From the NCBI GenBank assembly GCA_003132505.1, contig PKXY01000023.1, positions 25,141 to 59,470 of the forward strand: 34,330 nt of DNA. Direction: 5' to 3'. A model generated the notes under the pieces. That model was not told where the DNA came from and made no database searches. It saw nothing but the letters and a program-made list of their open reading frames with translations. A program made the position numbers and the translations under genes. Positions within the stretch are counted from its first letter, which is position 1. The number at the start of each line of letters is the position of its first letter. The stretch comes from Solirubrobacterales bacterium (GTDB lineage: Bacteria > Actinomycetota > Thermoleophilia > Solirubrobacterales > Solirubrobacteraceae). Positions 23,332 through 31,922 of the stretch are shown here, in pieces.

Positions 23332-24563
23332 ACGCAGCAACGCCGCATCGCCATTTCAACGGCACCCGAGGGATCCAGAAGACGCTACCCAACATCGCCG
23401 CGGGACTTGGCGTGCTGGCGCTGCTGCTGACGCTGGCCGACATCCCTATCGAGCTGGTGTCCCCCGCGGCGTCGCCGAGCGGATCGGACGTGTGGTCGAA
23501 CGTGACCTGGTTCGTGTTCGGGCTGTCGTTCACGGGCGTCGGGGTCCTCGTTGCCCGCCGCGAGCCCCGCAACCGGATCGGATGGCTGCTCATCGCGGCC
23601 GCGCTAACGCTGCTGCTCTCGAGCGACGGGGCGAGCTACGGTTACATCGACTACAGACTCCATCGCGGGGCCTGGCCGCTCGGGGACGTGGCGCTGCTCC
23701 TGGCCGCAGGCTTCTTCTACACCTTCCTGCTGGTACCGATGATCATCCTGCTGTTCCCCGAGGGCCGACTGGGGCCGCGCTGGCGCTGGCCGGTGCGCGC
23801 CTATCTCGCGCTGACCCTCGCTTACATCGCTGGCTCGATCAGCGTGGCCGTCGCAGACTTCGACCTGCGCTTTCCGATTGACGGATCCGGCAACCTCACG
23901 GGCCTCAATCACCCGCGCGGCGCCAACCACTGGCTTGGCCCGGTCTCGGGCCTCAGCGCCGTGGCCGCTGGACTGCTCGCCGTGGCGGCTGTGGTGTACC
24001 AGTTGCGCCGCTATCGGCGGGCGAGCGGTGAGGCACGCCAGCAGCTGAAGTGGCTCGGCGCCGGTGCCACGACATGCATCGTGTCACTCTCGGTCGCGCT
24101 GGCGTGGTCGAACTCGCCGGCCTGGGTGGGCAACATCCTCTACCCGCTCGGCCTCCTCAGCGTGCCCATCACGATCGGTGTGGGGATCCTCCGCTACCGC
24201 CTCTATGAGATCGACCGCCTGGTCAGTCGCACGCTCGCCTACGCCCTGCTCACCGGCCTCCTGGTCGGCACGTTCATCGGACTCGTCGCACTCACAACCA
24301 ACACCCTCGCGCTCTCCGGCCGCGTCGGCGTCGCCGCCTCGACGCTGGTCGCCGCGGCGCTCTTCAACCCACTGCGCGTCCGCAGCCAACGACTAGTCGA
24401 CCGCCGGTTCAACCGCGCGCGCTATGACGCCGAAGCAACCGTCGCCGCATTCACGGCGCGCCTGCGCGACGCCGTCGAAATCGATGCTGTGCGAGCCGAC
24501 CTGCTCGACGCCGTCAACCGCGCCGTCCAACCCAGCCAAGCCTCGATATGGATCAAGCCGTGA
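23328..24563 (+). CDS. Array membrane protein 2
   Basis: 411 residues from GTG 23328, which overlaps the stop of copy 1. It begins with a short His/Asn-rich head (NAATPHRHFNGTRG) before the first helix. The FPDG loop reads FPEGRLGPRWRWP, and a Gly-Ala-rich helix precedes YQLRRYRRASGEARQQLKWL. Its last 83 codons are almost base-for-base those of copy 1, while the first 250 residues are only moderately similar. Recent exchange confined to the 3' part is therefore likely. It shares with copy 1 the RARYDAEA and AVRADLLD variants in the tail, which copies 3-8 do not have. Confidence 0.87.
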   Translation: MNAATPHRHFNGTRGIQKTLPNIAAGLGVLALLLTLADIPIELVSPAASPSGSDVWSNVTWFVFGLSFTGVGVLVARREPRNRIGWLLIAAALTLLLSSDGASYGYIDYRLHRGAWPLGDVALLLAAGFFYTFLLVPMIILLFPEGRLGPRWRWPVRAYLALTLAYIAGSISVAVADFDLRFPIDGSGNLTGLNHPRGANHWLGPVSGLSAVAAGLLAVAAVVYQLRRYRRASGEARQQLKWLGAGATTCIVSLSVALAWSNSPAWVGNILYPLGLLSVPITIGVGILRYRLYEIDRLVSRTLAYALLTGLLVGTFIGLVALTTNTLALSGRVGVAASTLVAAALFNPLRVRSQRLVDRRFNRARYDAEATVAAFTARLRDAVEIDAVRADLLDAVNRAVQPSQASIWIKP

Positions 24564-25795
24564 CTCCGGGATCAGCGCCTCGGCCGGTGACGCCCACCCT
24601 CTCTAGACGGCCCGGCCTGGCGACCGTCGCGGCGCTGCTAGGCGTGCTGTCGCTGTTGTTGCTGGTCGCGACACTCGTCATTGCGAGCGTGTCGGGCAGC
24701 CTGTCCTCGTCTGGGGACATAGCAAACAACGTGTCGTGGACGGTTTTCGTCGCGGCTTTCACCGTCGTCGGGGTAGTCGTCGCTCGCCGCCAGCCACGCA
24801 ATCCGATGGGCTGGCTCCTGATCGGGGTCGTGCTCTCGCTGGAGGCGGAGAACGTCGGCGCGAACTATGCGTCCTACGACTACTACAACCACCACGGAAG
24901 TCTGCCGCTCGGCGCCGTGGCGGCGCTGCTCAGTCCGTCCGCCATCTACGCGTTCATGCTGGTGCCGCTGATCATCCTGATGTTCCCCGACGGGCGGCCG
25001 GGGACACGCTGGCGCTGGCCGCTGCGGATCTACGCGTCGATCTGCGCTCTAGTCTCTGGCGGCACGTTGAGCAACGCGGTCGGGAGCCTCAGCCGGCGGA
25101 TTCCGGTCGATGCCAGCGGCGCCGTGGTCGGACTCAACGACGCCAAACCAGGCGTTGCTGCAGCTCGGGTCGTCGTTCAGGTGCTCTTCGCGCTGGCGTT
25201 CGTGGCGCTCGCGATCGCCGCGGTTGTCTACCAGACACGCCGCTATCGGCGAGCGAGCGGCGAGCGGCGCCAGCAGCTGAAGTCGCTGGAAGCAGGCACC
25301 GGTGCCCTGATCGTCTGCTTCGCGGTCCTGTTCGCCTCGGGCGGCTCGTCGAACGTCGTCGGCAGCGTGTCGTTTGCGGTCGGGCTGGCGGCATTGCCGC
25401 TCAGCATGGGGGTCGGCATCCTGCGCTACCGCCTGTACGAGATCGACCGGCTGATCAGCCGCACGGTCTCCTACGCTCTCCTCACCGGCCTCCTGGTCGG
25501 CACATTCATCGGACTCGTCGCGCTCACGACCGACACGCTCGCGCTATCCGGCCGCGTCGGCGTCGCAGCCTCAACGCTGGTCGCCGCGGCCCTCTTCAAC
25601 CCGCTGCGAAACCGCGTGCAACGCCTCGTCGACCACCGCTTCAACCGCGCCCACTACGACGCCGAAGCCACGGTCGCCGCCTTCACCGCACGCCTGCGAG
25701 ACGCCGTCGAAATCGACGCGATCCGCAGCGACCTATTAGACGCAGTCAACCGCGCGGTGCAACCCACGCACGCGTCGATCTGGATCAAGCCGTGA
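24560..25795 (+). CDS. Array membrane protein 3
   Basis: 411 residues if GTG 24560 is used, matching the four-base GTGA overlap found at other junctions; an in-frame ATG at 24548 would add four residues. It has a Pro-rich head (TPGSAPRPVTPTLSRRPG). Its own variants are RRQPRNPMGWLL, LIILMFPDGRPGTRWRWP, RRQQLKSLEAG, DRLISRTVSY and NPLRNRVQRLVDHRF (His for Arg). The loop between helices 3 and 4 is Tyr-rich (NYASYDYYNHH). The tail switches to the AHYDAEA/AIRSDLLD type shared by later copies. No catalytic motif of any enzyme family is visible. Confidence 0.86.
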   Translation: MTPGSAPRPVTPTLSRRPGLATVAALLGVLSLLLLVATLVIASVSGSLSSSGDIANNVSWTVFVAAFTVVGVVVARRQPRNPMGWLLIGVVLSLEAENVGANYASYDYYNHHGSLPLGAVAALLSPSAIYAFMLVPLIILMFPDGRPGTRWRWPLRIYASICALVSGGTLSNAVGSLSRRIPVDASGAVVGLNDAKPGVAAARVVVQVLFALAFVALAIAAVVYQTRRYRRASGERRQQLKSLEAGTGALIVCFAVLFASGGSSNVVGSVSFAVGLAALPLSMGVGILRYRLYEIDRLISRTVSYALLTGLLVGTFIGLVALTTDTLALSGRVGVAASTLVAAALFNPLRNRVQRLVDHRFNRAHYDAEATVAAFTARLRDAVEIDAIRSDLLDAVNRAVQPTHASIWIKP

Positions 25796-26982
25796 GGCAA
25801 CGGCTCCCGTCGGCGAACACGGTAGCCGTGCTCCTCGGCGTGGCATCGCTGGTGGCCGCCGTCGGCACTGTCCCGCTCGAATTCCTCGTCCCGGGGACGG
25901 CGTCGCCGTCCGGAGCGACGAACCTGGCGACGGTCGCTGCGTTTTTCGTGTTGGGGCTCTCGTTCACCGTCGTCGGGGTGGTGGTTGCGCGACGCGAACC
26001 GCGCAACCCAATTGGATGGCTCATGCTCGGCGTCGCACTGGCTGTTCAACTCGGCAGCGACGCGCCCGCTTACGCCTACCTCGACTACTACAAGCACCAC
26101 GGAGCGCTGCCGCTCGGTGCGCTCGCTGTGCTCATGAGCGGAGACTGGATCTACGCGTTCCTGTTTCTGCCTCTGATCATCCTGCTGTTTCCGGATGGCC
26201 GCGCGGGATCGCGCTGGCGTTGGCCCGTGCGCGCCTACCTCGTCGTGTGCGGTGTTTTCATCGTCGGCGCGCTGGCCGTCGCGGTCGAAGACCTCGGCTT
26301 GCGACACCCGGTCGACGGCTCGGGCAACCTGATCGGCCTTACTAGCTCGTGGTACGGACCTTTCTACAAGGCTGGTTTCGTTGTGTGCCTACTCCTTTGC
26401 GTTGCCGCGATCAGCTACCAGGTGCGAAGCTACCGCCGCGCGAGCGGGGCACGGCGCCAACAGCAGAAGTGGCTCGGGGCGGCCGCAGCGACCAGCGTGT
26501 CCATGCTGGTGCTGACCATCGCTTGGCACAGTGCGCCCGCGATCGTGGGCGACCTCCTTTTCCCGCTGGGCCTCACGGCGCTACCGGTCGGCATGGGCGT
26601 AGGAATCCTCCGCTACCGCCTGTATGAGATCGATCGGCTGGTCAGCCGCACGCTCTCATACGCAGTGCTCACCGGCCTGCTCATCGGCTTGTTCGTCGGC
26701 TTGGTGGCACTCACGACCGACACGCTCGCCCTGTCCGGACGCGTCGGCGTCGCCGCCTCAACACTCATCGCAGCCGCCCTGTTCAACCCGCTCCGCGTCC
26801 GCGTCCAACGCCTCGTCGACCGCCGCTTCAACCGCGCCCACTACAACGCCGAGGCGACCGCCGCGGCATTCAGCGCTCGCCTGCGCGACGCGGTAGAGAT
26901 CGACGCGATCCGCAGCGACCTGCTCGAAGCGGTCAATCGCGCCGTCCAACCCACCCACGCCTCGGTGTGGATCAAGCCGTGA
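25792..26982 (+). CDS. Array membrane protein 4
   Basis: 396 residues from GTG 25792 in the GTGA overlap; the frame is open far upstream, but that part is antiparallel or offset shadow of copy 3. The hydrophilic head is almost missing (MRQRLPSANTVAVLLG). Variants include RREPRNPIGWLML, FPDGRAGSRWRWP, RRQQQKWLGAA and LLIGLFVGLVAL. Its tail is the most divergent of the eight: YNAEATAAAFSARL, AIRSDLLEAVN and ASVWIKP. Its 3' DNA therefore appears not to have been recently homogenised with a neighbour. The periplasmic-side segment LTSSWYGPFY lacks the NHPSGAN block of copy 1. Confidence 0.86.
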   Translation: MRQRLPSANTVAVLLGVASLVAAVGTVPLEFLVPGTASPSGATNLATVAAFFVLGLSFTVVGVVVARREPRNPIGWLMLGVALAVQLGSDAPAYAYLDYYKHHGALPLGALAVLMSGDWIYAFLFLPLIILLFPDGRAGSRWRWPVRAYLVVCGVFIVGALAVAVEDLGLRHPVDGSGNLIGLTSSWYGPFYKAGFVVCLLLCVAAISYQVRSYRRASGARRQQQKWLGAAAATSVSMLVLTIAWHSAPAIVGDLLFPLGLTALPVGMGVGILRYRLYEIDRLVSRTLSYAVLTGLLIGLFVGLVALTTDTLALSGRVGVAASTLIAAALFNPLRVRVQRLVDRRFNRAHYNAEATAAAFSARLRDAVEIDAIRSDLLEAVNRAVQPTHASVWIKP

Positions 26983-28157
26983 TGCGAAGACTCGCATCCC
27001 CGACCATCGCCGGGTTGCTCGGCTTGCTGACGCTGGTCGTGATGGCACTCGACATCCCGCTCGAATCTCAGATCCACACCCTCGCGGCCGCAAACGCTCT
27101 GGAGCTTCTGTTGGTGGCACCGTTCACGGTGGTCGGCACCGTGGTCGCGCGGCGGGACCCAAGCAACGCGCTCGGATGGCTGCTCATAGCCACCCCGCTC
27201 AGCGTCATTCTCGCCAGTGTCGGCTCGGACTACGCGGTTTTCGTCTATCACTTTGGCCACCGCAACTGGCCATTTGGATCGTTGGCGGTGTTCCTGGATT
27301 CGCTCGGGATCCTCGGCGGGCTTCTGTTGCTGCCGCTCGTGATCCTCCTGTTCCCCGACGGCCACGTCGGCGGGCGGTGGCGCTGGCCGCTCCGGCTTGG
27401 AACTGTCGTATACGCAGGCTTCCTCGTGAGCCATGGGGCGATAGCGGTCGTGGCGCTTGGCCGCCACGTGCCGGTGTGGGGCGGCGGCGGCGTCATCGGC
27501 GCCAACCACCCGACCGGCGCCGCAGCATGGACCGTCGTCACCAAGCCGATCATCGTTTCACTGTTCGCGGTGATTACGATCGCGTCGATCGTTCGTCAAG
27601 TCGTTATCTACCGGCGGTCGAGCGGAGTTCAGCGCCAGCAGCTGAAATGTTTGGGCATCGGCGGCGCCGCGACCGTCGGGAGCCTGCTTCTCGCGGGCGT
27701 CTCGAACTCTGCGCCCACGTGGGTGTGGGCGTTCATCATCCTCGGCTGGGCTGCGGTACCGCTGAGCATCGGCGTCGGGATCCTCCGCTACCGCCTGTTT
27801 GAGATCGACCGGCTGATCAGCCGGACACTCTCCTACGCAATCCTCACCGGCCTCCTCGTCGGCACCTTCATCGGCCTCGTCGCGCTCACCACCAACACGC
27901 TCGCCCTTTCAGGTCGCGTCGGCGTCGCCGCCTCGACCCTCGTCGCGGCCGCGCTCTTCAACCCGCTGCGCGTCCGTATCCAGCGCGTCGTCGACCGGCG
28001 CTTCAACCGCGCCCACTACGACGCCGAAGCAACCGTCGCCGCATTCACCACCCGCCTCCGCGACGCCGTCGAAATCGACGCCATCCGCACAGACCTCCTC
28101 GACGCAGTCAACCGCGCCGTCCAACCCACCCACGCCTCGATCTGGATCAAACCATGA
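26982..28157 (+). CDS. Array membrane protein 5
   Basis: 391 residues from ATG 26982, sharing one base with the copy 4 stop (TGATG). GTG 26979 is an equally placed alternative giving one more residue. It is the shortest copy, starting directly with RRLASPTIAGLLG. Distinct positions are RRDPSNALGWLL, FPDGHVGGRWRWP, RQQLKCLGIGG (a Cys at the cytoplasmic junction) and YRLFEIDRLISRTL. The tail FTTRLRDAVEIDAIRTDLLD is shared exactly with copy 6, and the last ~80 residues of the two proteins are identical. A loop of Gly residues (VWGGGGVIGANHP) replaces the usual DASGN segment. Confidence 0.86.
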   Translation: MRRLASPTIAGLLGLLTLVVMALDIPLESQIHTLAAANALELLLVAPFTVVGTVVARRDPSNALGWLLIATPLSVILASVGSDYAVFVYHFGHRNWPFGSLAVFLDSLGILGGLLLLPLVILLFPDGHVGGRWRWPLRLGTVVYAGFLVSHGAIAVVALGRHVPVWGGGGVIGANHPTGAAAWTVVTKPIIVSLFAVITIASIVRQVVIYRRSSGVQRQQLKCLGIGGAATVGSLLLAGVSNSAPTWVWAFIILGWAAVPLSIGVGILRYRLFEIDRLISRTLSYAILTGLLVGTFIGLVALTTNTLALSGRVGVAASTLVAAALFNPLRVRIQRVVDRRFNRAHYDAEATVAAFTTRLRDAVEIDAIRTDLLDAVNRAVQPTHASIWIKP

Positions 28158-29404
28158 GCGAAACAGAGATTGGGCAGGGCGCGAGCACACCGGGAGATGT
28201 GACCGGCCACGCCCTGCGGTGGCTGTTGTCGCCTACTACCGCCGTGCTGCTGGGCGCACTGTCACTGCTTTCGCTGCCTGCCTCATTCGTCCTCACCGCG
28301 CTGATCCACCAATTTTCGGCATCCTCATCCGGCGTCGCCAACACCGCGGCGGGCCTCGTGTTCGTGCTGGCGTTCACCGTTGTCGGGGTGACGGTGGCGC
28401 GACGCGAACCGCGCAACCCGATGGGCTGGCTCTTGATCGGCCTTGTGCTGGCCGTGGACGTCGGGAACACCGCCCCCGCTTACGCCTACCTCGACTACAC
28501 GCTTCATCACAGGACCCTGCCACTGGGCCGGCTGGCGGTGCTGCTCAGCGCAAGCTGGGAATACGCGTTCGTGCTGTTGCCACTGATCATCCTCTTGTTC
28601 CCCGATGGCCGGCTCGGCGCGCGTTGGCGCTGGGTCGTGCGCGGCTTCCTCGTCTTCGCGGCGATATTCGTAGCCGGAACGTTGAGCGTCGCCGTCTCAG
28701 CGTTCAGCCTGCGCCACCCGGTGGACAGTGGCGGCAACCTCGTCGGGCTCAGTAACCCCAGTGGCGCGAACGCCTGGTTTGCGCCCGTTCAGGGCGTCGG
28801 CCTGCTGGCCAGCGCGTTGCTCGTGATCGCGGCGGTGATCTACCAGACGCGCCGCTACCGACGCGCAAGCGGCGAGCAGCGCCAGCAGCTGAAATGGCTA
28901 GCGGCCAGCGCCCTCTTCTGTATCGCCTGCTTCACGCTCAATCAAGCGACAGGGGGCGGGGGACTCCTTGGGGGCGTCACCTTTTCAGTCGGTCTAGCCG
29001 CGCTGCCCGTCGGTATGGGCGTCGGAATCCTGAAGTACCGCCTGTACGAGATCGACCGGCTGGTCAGCCGCACGCTCGCCTACGCAATCCTCACCGGCCT
29101 CCTCGTCGGCACCTTCATCGGCCTCGTCGCACTGAGCACCGACACCTTTGCGCTCTCGGGACGCGTCGGCGTCGCCGCCTCGACGCTCGTCGCAGCAGCC
29201 CTCTTCAACCCGCTGCGCGTCCGTATCCAGCGCGTCGTCGACCGCCGTTTCAACCGCGCCCACTACGACGCCGAAGCAACCGTCGCCGCGTTCACCACCC
29301 GCCTGCGCGACGCCGTCGAAATCGACGCCATCCGCACAGACCTCCTCGACGCAGTCAACCGCGCCGTCCAACCAACCCACGCATCGATCTGGATCAAGCC
29401 GTGA
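28154..29404 (+). CDS. Array membrane protein 6
   Basis: 416 residues from ATG 28154 (ATGA overlap). It has an acidic/polar head of about 20 residues (SETEIGQGASTPGDVTGH). Then come RREPRNPMGWLL, FPDGRLGARWRWVVRGF, RRQQLKWLAASALF and GILKYRLYEIDRLVSRTLAY (Lys for Arg in GILRYR, also in copy 8). The extracytoplasmic block GLSNPSGANAWFAPVQGVG resembles copy 1. Its 3' 240 bases differ from copy 5 mostly at silent sites, so the two probably exchanged or duplicated this part recently. Confidence 0.87.
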   Translation: MSETEIGQGASTPGDVTGHALRWLLSPTTAVLLGALSLLSLPASFVLTALIHQFSASSSGVANTAAGLVFVLAFTVVGVTVARREPRNPMGWLLIGLVLAVDVGNTAPAYAYLDYTLHHRTLPLGRLAVLLSASWEYAFVLLPLIILLFPDGRLGARWRWVVRGFLVFAAIFVAGTLSVAVSAFSLRHPVDSGGNLVGLSNPSGANAWFAPVQGVGLLASALLVIAAVIYQTRRYRRASGEQRQQLKWLAASALFCIACFTLNQATGGGGLLGGVTFSVGLAALPVGMGVGILKYRLYEIDRLVSRTLAYAILTGLLVGTFIGLVALSTDTFALSGRVGVAASTLVAAALFNPLRVRIQRVVDRRFNRAHYDAEATVAAFTTRLRDAVEIDAIRTDLLDAVNRAVQPTHASIWIKP

Positions 29405-30666
29405 GCCGAGTGGCAATCGCGGGGCTGACGACCGAGTCGACCACGACGACGGGTCGTCTGGCTCGCCTCGCGTCGCCGACCACGGCGCTCGTTGTAGGCC
29501 TCGTGGAGGGTGCGCTCCTCGTAGCGTTCGCGCCGATTCTCGTCGTCGCGCACCAGTTCACTCTCTCGAACTTCGGCACGCCTTTCCTGATCGAGACGCC
29601 ATACGTGGCCGTGGGCTTCCTGTTAGCGCGACGCCAGCCGCAAACTCCGATCGGATGGCTGCTCCTCGTGGTCGGCGGCGCCACGGCACTCAGCGGTGAC
29701 AGCGGCTACTACGCATCGGCTGTCTACGGTTTGCACCGAGCGCTCCCGCTCGGTCCACTCGCGCTGCTCCTGGGAAACAGCATGGCCCAATTCGCGCTGC
29801 TCGCGCTGCCGCTCGTGATCCTCGTGTTCCCCGACGGGCGCCTACCGAGCCGGCTCTGGCGGTGGGTCGTCGCTGTGTACCTCGTTCTCGGTGCAGTTGG
29901 CGTGGCAGGCCAGGTGGCCTTTGCCGCCAGCGCGCTCATCGGCCACCACGTGAATGCTCACACGGTCAGTCCGGGAGGCGGCTCGATCCTGGTGAACCAG
30001 CCATCGGGCACGAGATGGCTCTCGCACCTTGATGCGCCGGCTTTGGGTGCGTGCCTGCTGCTGATCCTTGCGTCGGTGGTCGTCCAGGTCAGGAACTATC
30101 GGCTATCGGCCGGCGTGCGACGCCAGCAGATGAAGTCGCTGATGGGCGGAGCGACGGTCTGCGTGCTCGCCCTTCTCGCGTTCGGCTCGGGAACGGCGAA
30201 CGGGAACTCGTCCTCGCTCGTCGAGGAGATCTGGTCGCAGATCCCCTGGATCGCGTTCTCGGCGCTGCCGATCAGCATCAGCGTTGCGGTGCTCCGCTAC
30301 CGCCTCTATGAGGTCGACCGGCTGGTCAGCCGCACGCTTTCCTACGCAGTCCTCACGGCGCTACTGGGCGGCACCTTCATCGGCCTGATCGCACTGAGCA
30401 CCGACACGCTCGCGCTGTCCGGACGCGTCGGCGTCGCCGCCTCAACACTCATCGCCGCAGCCCTCTTCAACCCGCTGCGCCTGCGCATCCAGCGCGTCGT
30501 CGACCGCCGCTTCAACCGCGCCCACTACGACGCCGAAGCAACCGTCGCCGCATTCACCGCACGCCTCCGCGACGCCGTCGAAATCGACGCGATCCGCAGC
30601 GACCTACTCGACGCCGTCAACCGCGCCGTCCAACCAACCCACGCATCGATCTGGATCAAACCATGA
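29401..30666 (+). CDS. Array membrane protein 7 (most divergent sensor part)
   Basis: 421 residues from GTG 29401 (GTGA overlap); the longest copy. The head is Thr-rich (TTESTTTTGRLARLASPTTA). Many landmarks are altered: RRQPQTPIGWLLL, LVILVFPDGRLPSRLWRW, YRLSAGVRRQQMKSLMGG and VAVLRYRLYEVDRLVSRTL. The loop between helices 5 and 6 is longer and His-rich (IGHHVNAHTVSPGGGS). A second extracytoplasmic stretch, GTANGNSSSLVEEIWSQIP, is also longer than in other copies. These changes lie on the outside, where a ligand would bind, while the tail stays conserved. Differing ligand ranges with a shared cytoplasmic partner are therefore plausible, though unproven. Confidence 0.86.
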   Translation: MSRVAIAGLTTESTTTTGRLARLASPTTALVVGLVEGALLVAFAPILVVAHQFTLSNFGTPFLIETPYVAVGFLLARRQPQTPIGWLLLVVGGATALSGDSGYYASAVYGLHRALPLGPLALLLGNSMAQFALLALPLVILVFPDGRLPSRLWRWVVAVYLVLGAVGVAGQVAFAASALIGHHVNAHTVSPGGGSILVNQPSGTRWLSHLDAPALGACLLLILASVVVQVRNYRLSAGVRRQQMKSLMGGATVCVLALLAFGSGTANGNSSSLVEEIWSQIPWIAFSALPISISVAVLRYRLYEVDRLVSRTLSYAVLTALLGGTFIGLIALSTDTLALSGRVGVAASTLIAAALFNPLRLRIQRVVDRRFNRAHYDAEATVAAFTARLRDAVEIDAIRSDLLDAVNRAVQPTHASIWIKP

Positions 30667-31922
30667 GCCAAGGAGCAATCGCGGGGCGGGCAACCGGGGC
30701 GGGAGCACCGGCGGGTCATCTGGCGCGCCTCGCGTCGCCGACCACGGCGGCGGCCGTCGGCCTGGCAGCGATGCTGGTCCCGTTCGCCGCGATCCCGCTT
30801 ACGATTCTCGTACACCTGACGTCACTGTCTGATGCGTCCTCAACCGCGACGTATCTCGTCTTCGGAGAGTCGTTTGCGGCGGTCGGACTCGTTGTTGCGC
30901 GACGCGAGCCGCACAACGTGATCGGGTGGCTTCTACTCGGCGCGTCGCTCGCGATGACGCTTGGGACCATCGGCCCGCAGTACGCATACCTCGACTACAA
31001 GATCCACCACGGCGGACTGCCACTCGGGCCGATCGCGGTCCTGTTGAGCCTGGCATGGGTGTACGCGTTCATGCTGCTGCCGCTCATCATCTTGTTCTTT
31101 CCCGACGGCCGGCTCGGGCGGCGCTGGCGCTGGCCGTTGCGCGGGTACCTCTGCGCAATCGTCGTGTACGTCGCCGGCACGGTGAATGTCGCTGTCGTGG
31201 CTCTCGGCGTGCGGCTCCCAGTCGACGACCACGGCAGCCTGATCGGCTCCAACCAGCCCTTTGGCAGCGCCGCGTGGTTTGGCCCGGTCCAAGGCGCGAT
31301 CAGTCTTCTATTCGGCTTGTTCGCCGTCGCTACCGTAATCCATCAGGTCCGCAGCTTCCGCGGTTCCAGAGGAGAGCTCCGCGAGCAGCTGAAGTGGTTG
31401 GGCGCCGGCGGCGCGACGGCAATCATCGTCCTGCTGACCACGATCATCTGGAAAAGCGCACCGAGTTTTGTCGGTAACGTCCTGCTTCCGATCGCGCTCA
31501 CAGCGCTGCCGGTTGGCATCGGCGTTGGGATCCTCAAGTATCGCCTGTACGACATCGACCGGCTTGTCAGTCGCACGCTCTCCTACGCCGTTCTCACGGC
31601 CCTGCTGGGGGGCACCTTCATCGGCTTGATCGCGCTGAGCACCAACACCTTTGCGCTCTCGGGACGTGTCGGCGTCGCCGCCTCAACGCTCGTCGCCGCA
31701 GCCCTCTTCAACCCGCTGCGCGTGCGCATCCAGCGACTCGTCGACCGGCGCTTCAACCGCGCCCACTACGACGCCGAAGCAACCGTCGCCGCGTTCACCG
31801 CACGCCTCCGCGACGCCGTCGAAATCGACGCGATCCGCAGCGACCTACTCGACGCCGTCAACCGCGCCGTCCAACCAACCCACGCCTCGATCTGGATCAA
31901 AAGGGAGGTAGCGAACCGATGA
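30663..31922 (+). CDS. Array membrane protein 8 (altered C-terminus)
   Basis: 419 residues from ATG 30663 (ATGA overlap). It shares its 5' region with copy 7 (AIAG near the start, then LARLASPTTA), which indicates these two are duplicates. Variants are RREPHNVIGWLL, LIILFFPDGRLGRRWRWP, FRGSRGELREQLKWLGAGG and GILKYRLYDIDRL. The usual ending WIKP is replaced by WIKREVANR. The changed bases create a GGGAGG ribosome site for the next, unrelated gene, which overlaps by four bases. It is the last array member; the next gene product is a different small membrane protein. Confidence 0.87.
   Translation: MSQGAIAGRATGAGAPAGHLARLASPTTAAAVGLAAMLVPFAAIPLTILVHLTSLSDASSTATYLVFGESFAAVGLVVARREPHNVIGWLLLGASLAMTLGTIGPQYAYLDYKIHHGGLPLGPIAVLLSLAWVYAFMLLPLIILFFPDGRLGRRWRWPLRGYLCAIVVYVAGTVNVAVVALGVRLPVDDHGSLIGSNQPFGSAAWFGPVQGAISLLFGLFAVATVIHQVRSFRGSRGELREQLKWLGAGGATAIIVLLTTIIWKSAPSFVGNVLLPIALTALPVGIGVGILKYRLYDIDRLVSRTLSYAVLTALLGGTFIGLIALSTNTFALSGRVGVAASTLVAAALFNPLRVRIQRLVDRRFNRAHYDAEATVAAFTARLRDAVEIDAIRSDLLDAVNRAVQPTHASIWIKREVANR

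Larger units (their letters stand above)
22108..31922 (+). repeat. Tandem array of eight paralogous membrane-protein genes
   Basis: Eight genes of 1.18-1.27 kb follow head to tail, each overlapping the next by one to four bases. The last ~250 bases of every unit are strongly conserved and the 5' parts much less so. Copies 1 and 2 differ at only four positions over 23083-23331 versus 24315-24563, with 162 bases (23154-23315) uninterrupted. Copies 5 and 6 encode the same last ~80 residues with about 12 silent or terminal differences. Copies 7 and 8 are also close, at both ends. This suggests repeated tandem duplication plus gene conversion. No transposase or flanking repeat is visible. Confidence 0.95.

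Noticed and set aside
24736..25791. Apparent long fusion in front of array copy 4
   Set aside because: The first 352 codons are the +1 frame of copy 3 and lack hydrophobic helices; the real start is the GTG in the four-base overlap.
28894..29400. Apparent extension in front of array copy 7
   Set aside because: It is an alternative frame of copy 6 and is rich in Arg/Pro; GTG 29401 fits the junction pattern.
22108..31922. Array as histidine kinases
   Set aside because: No H-box, N-box or ATP-binding motif is present in any copy; only the membrane part and tail resemble sensor proteins.
22108..31922. Array as a mobile element or assembly artefact
   Set aside because: No transposase, integrase, terminal inverted repeats or target duplications are seen. 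The 5' halves differ too much for a collapsed or duplicated assembly, though the near-identical 3' ends deserve long-read confirmation.
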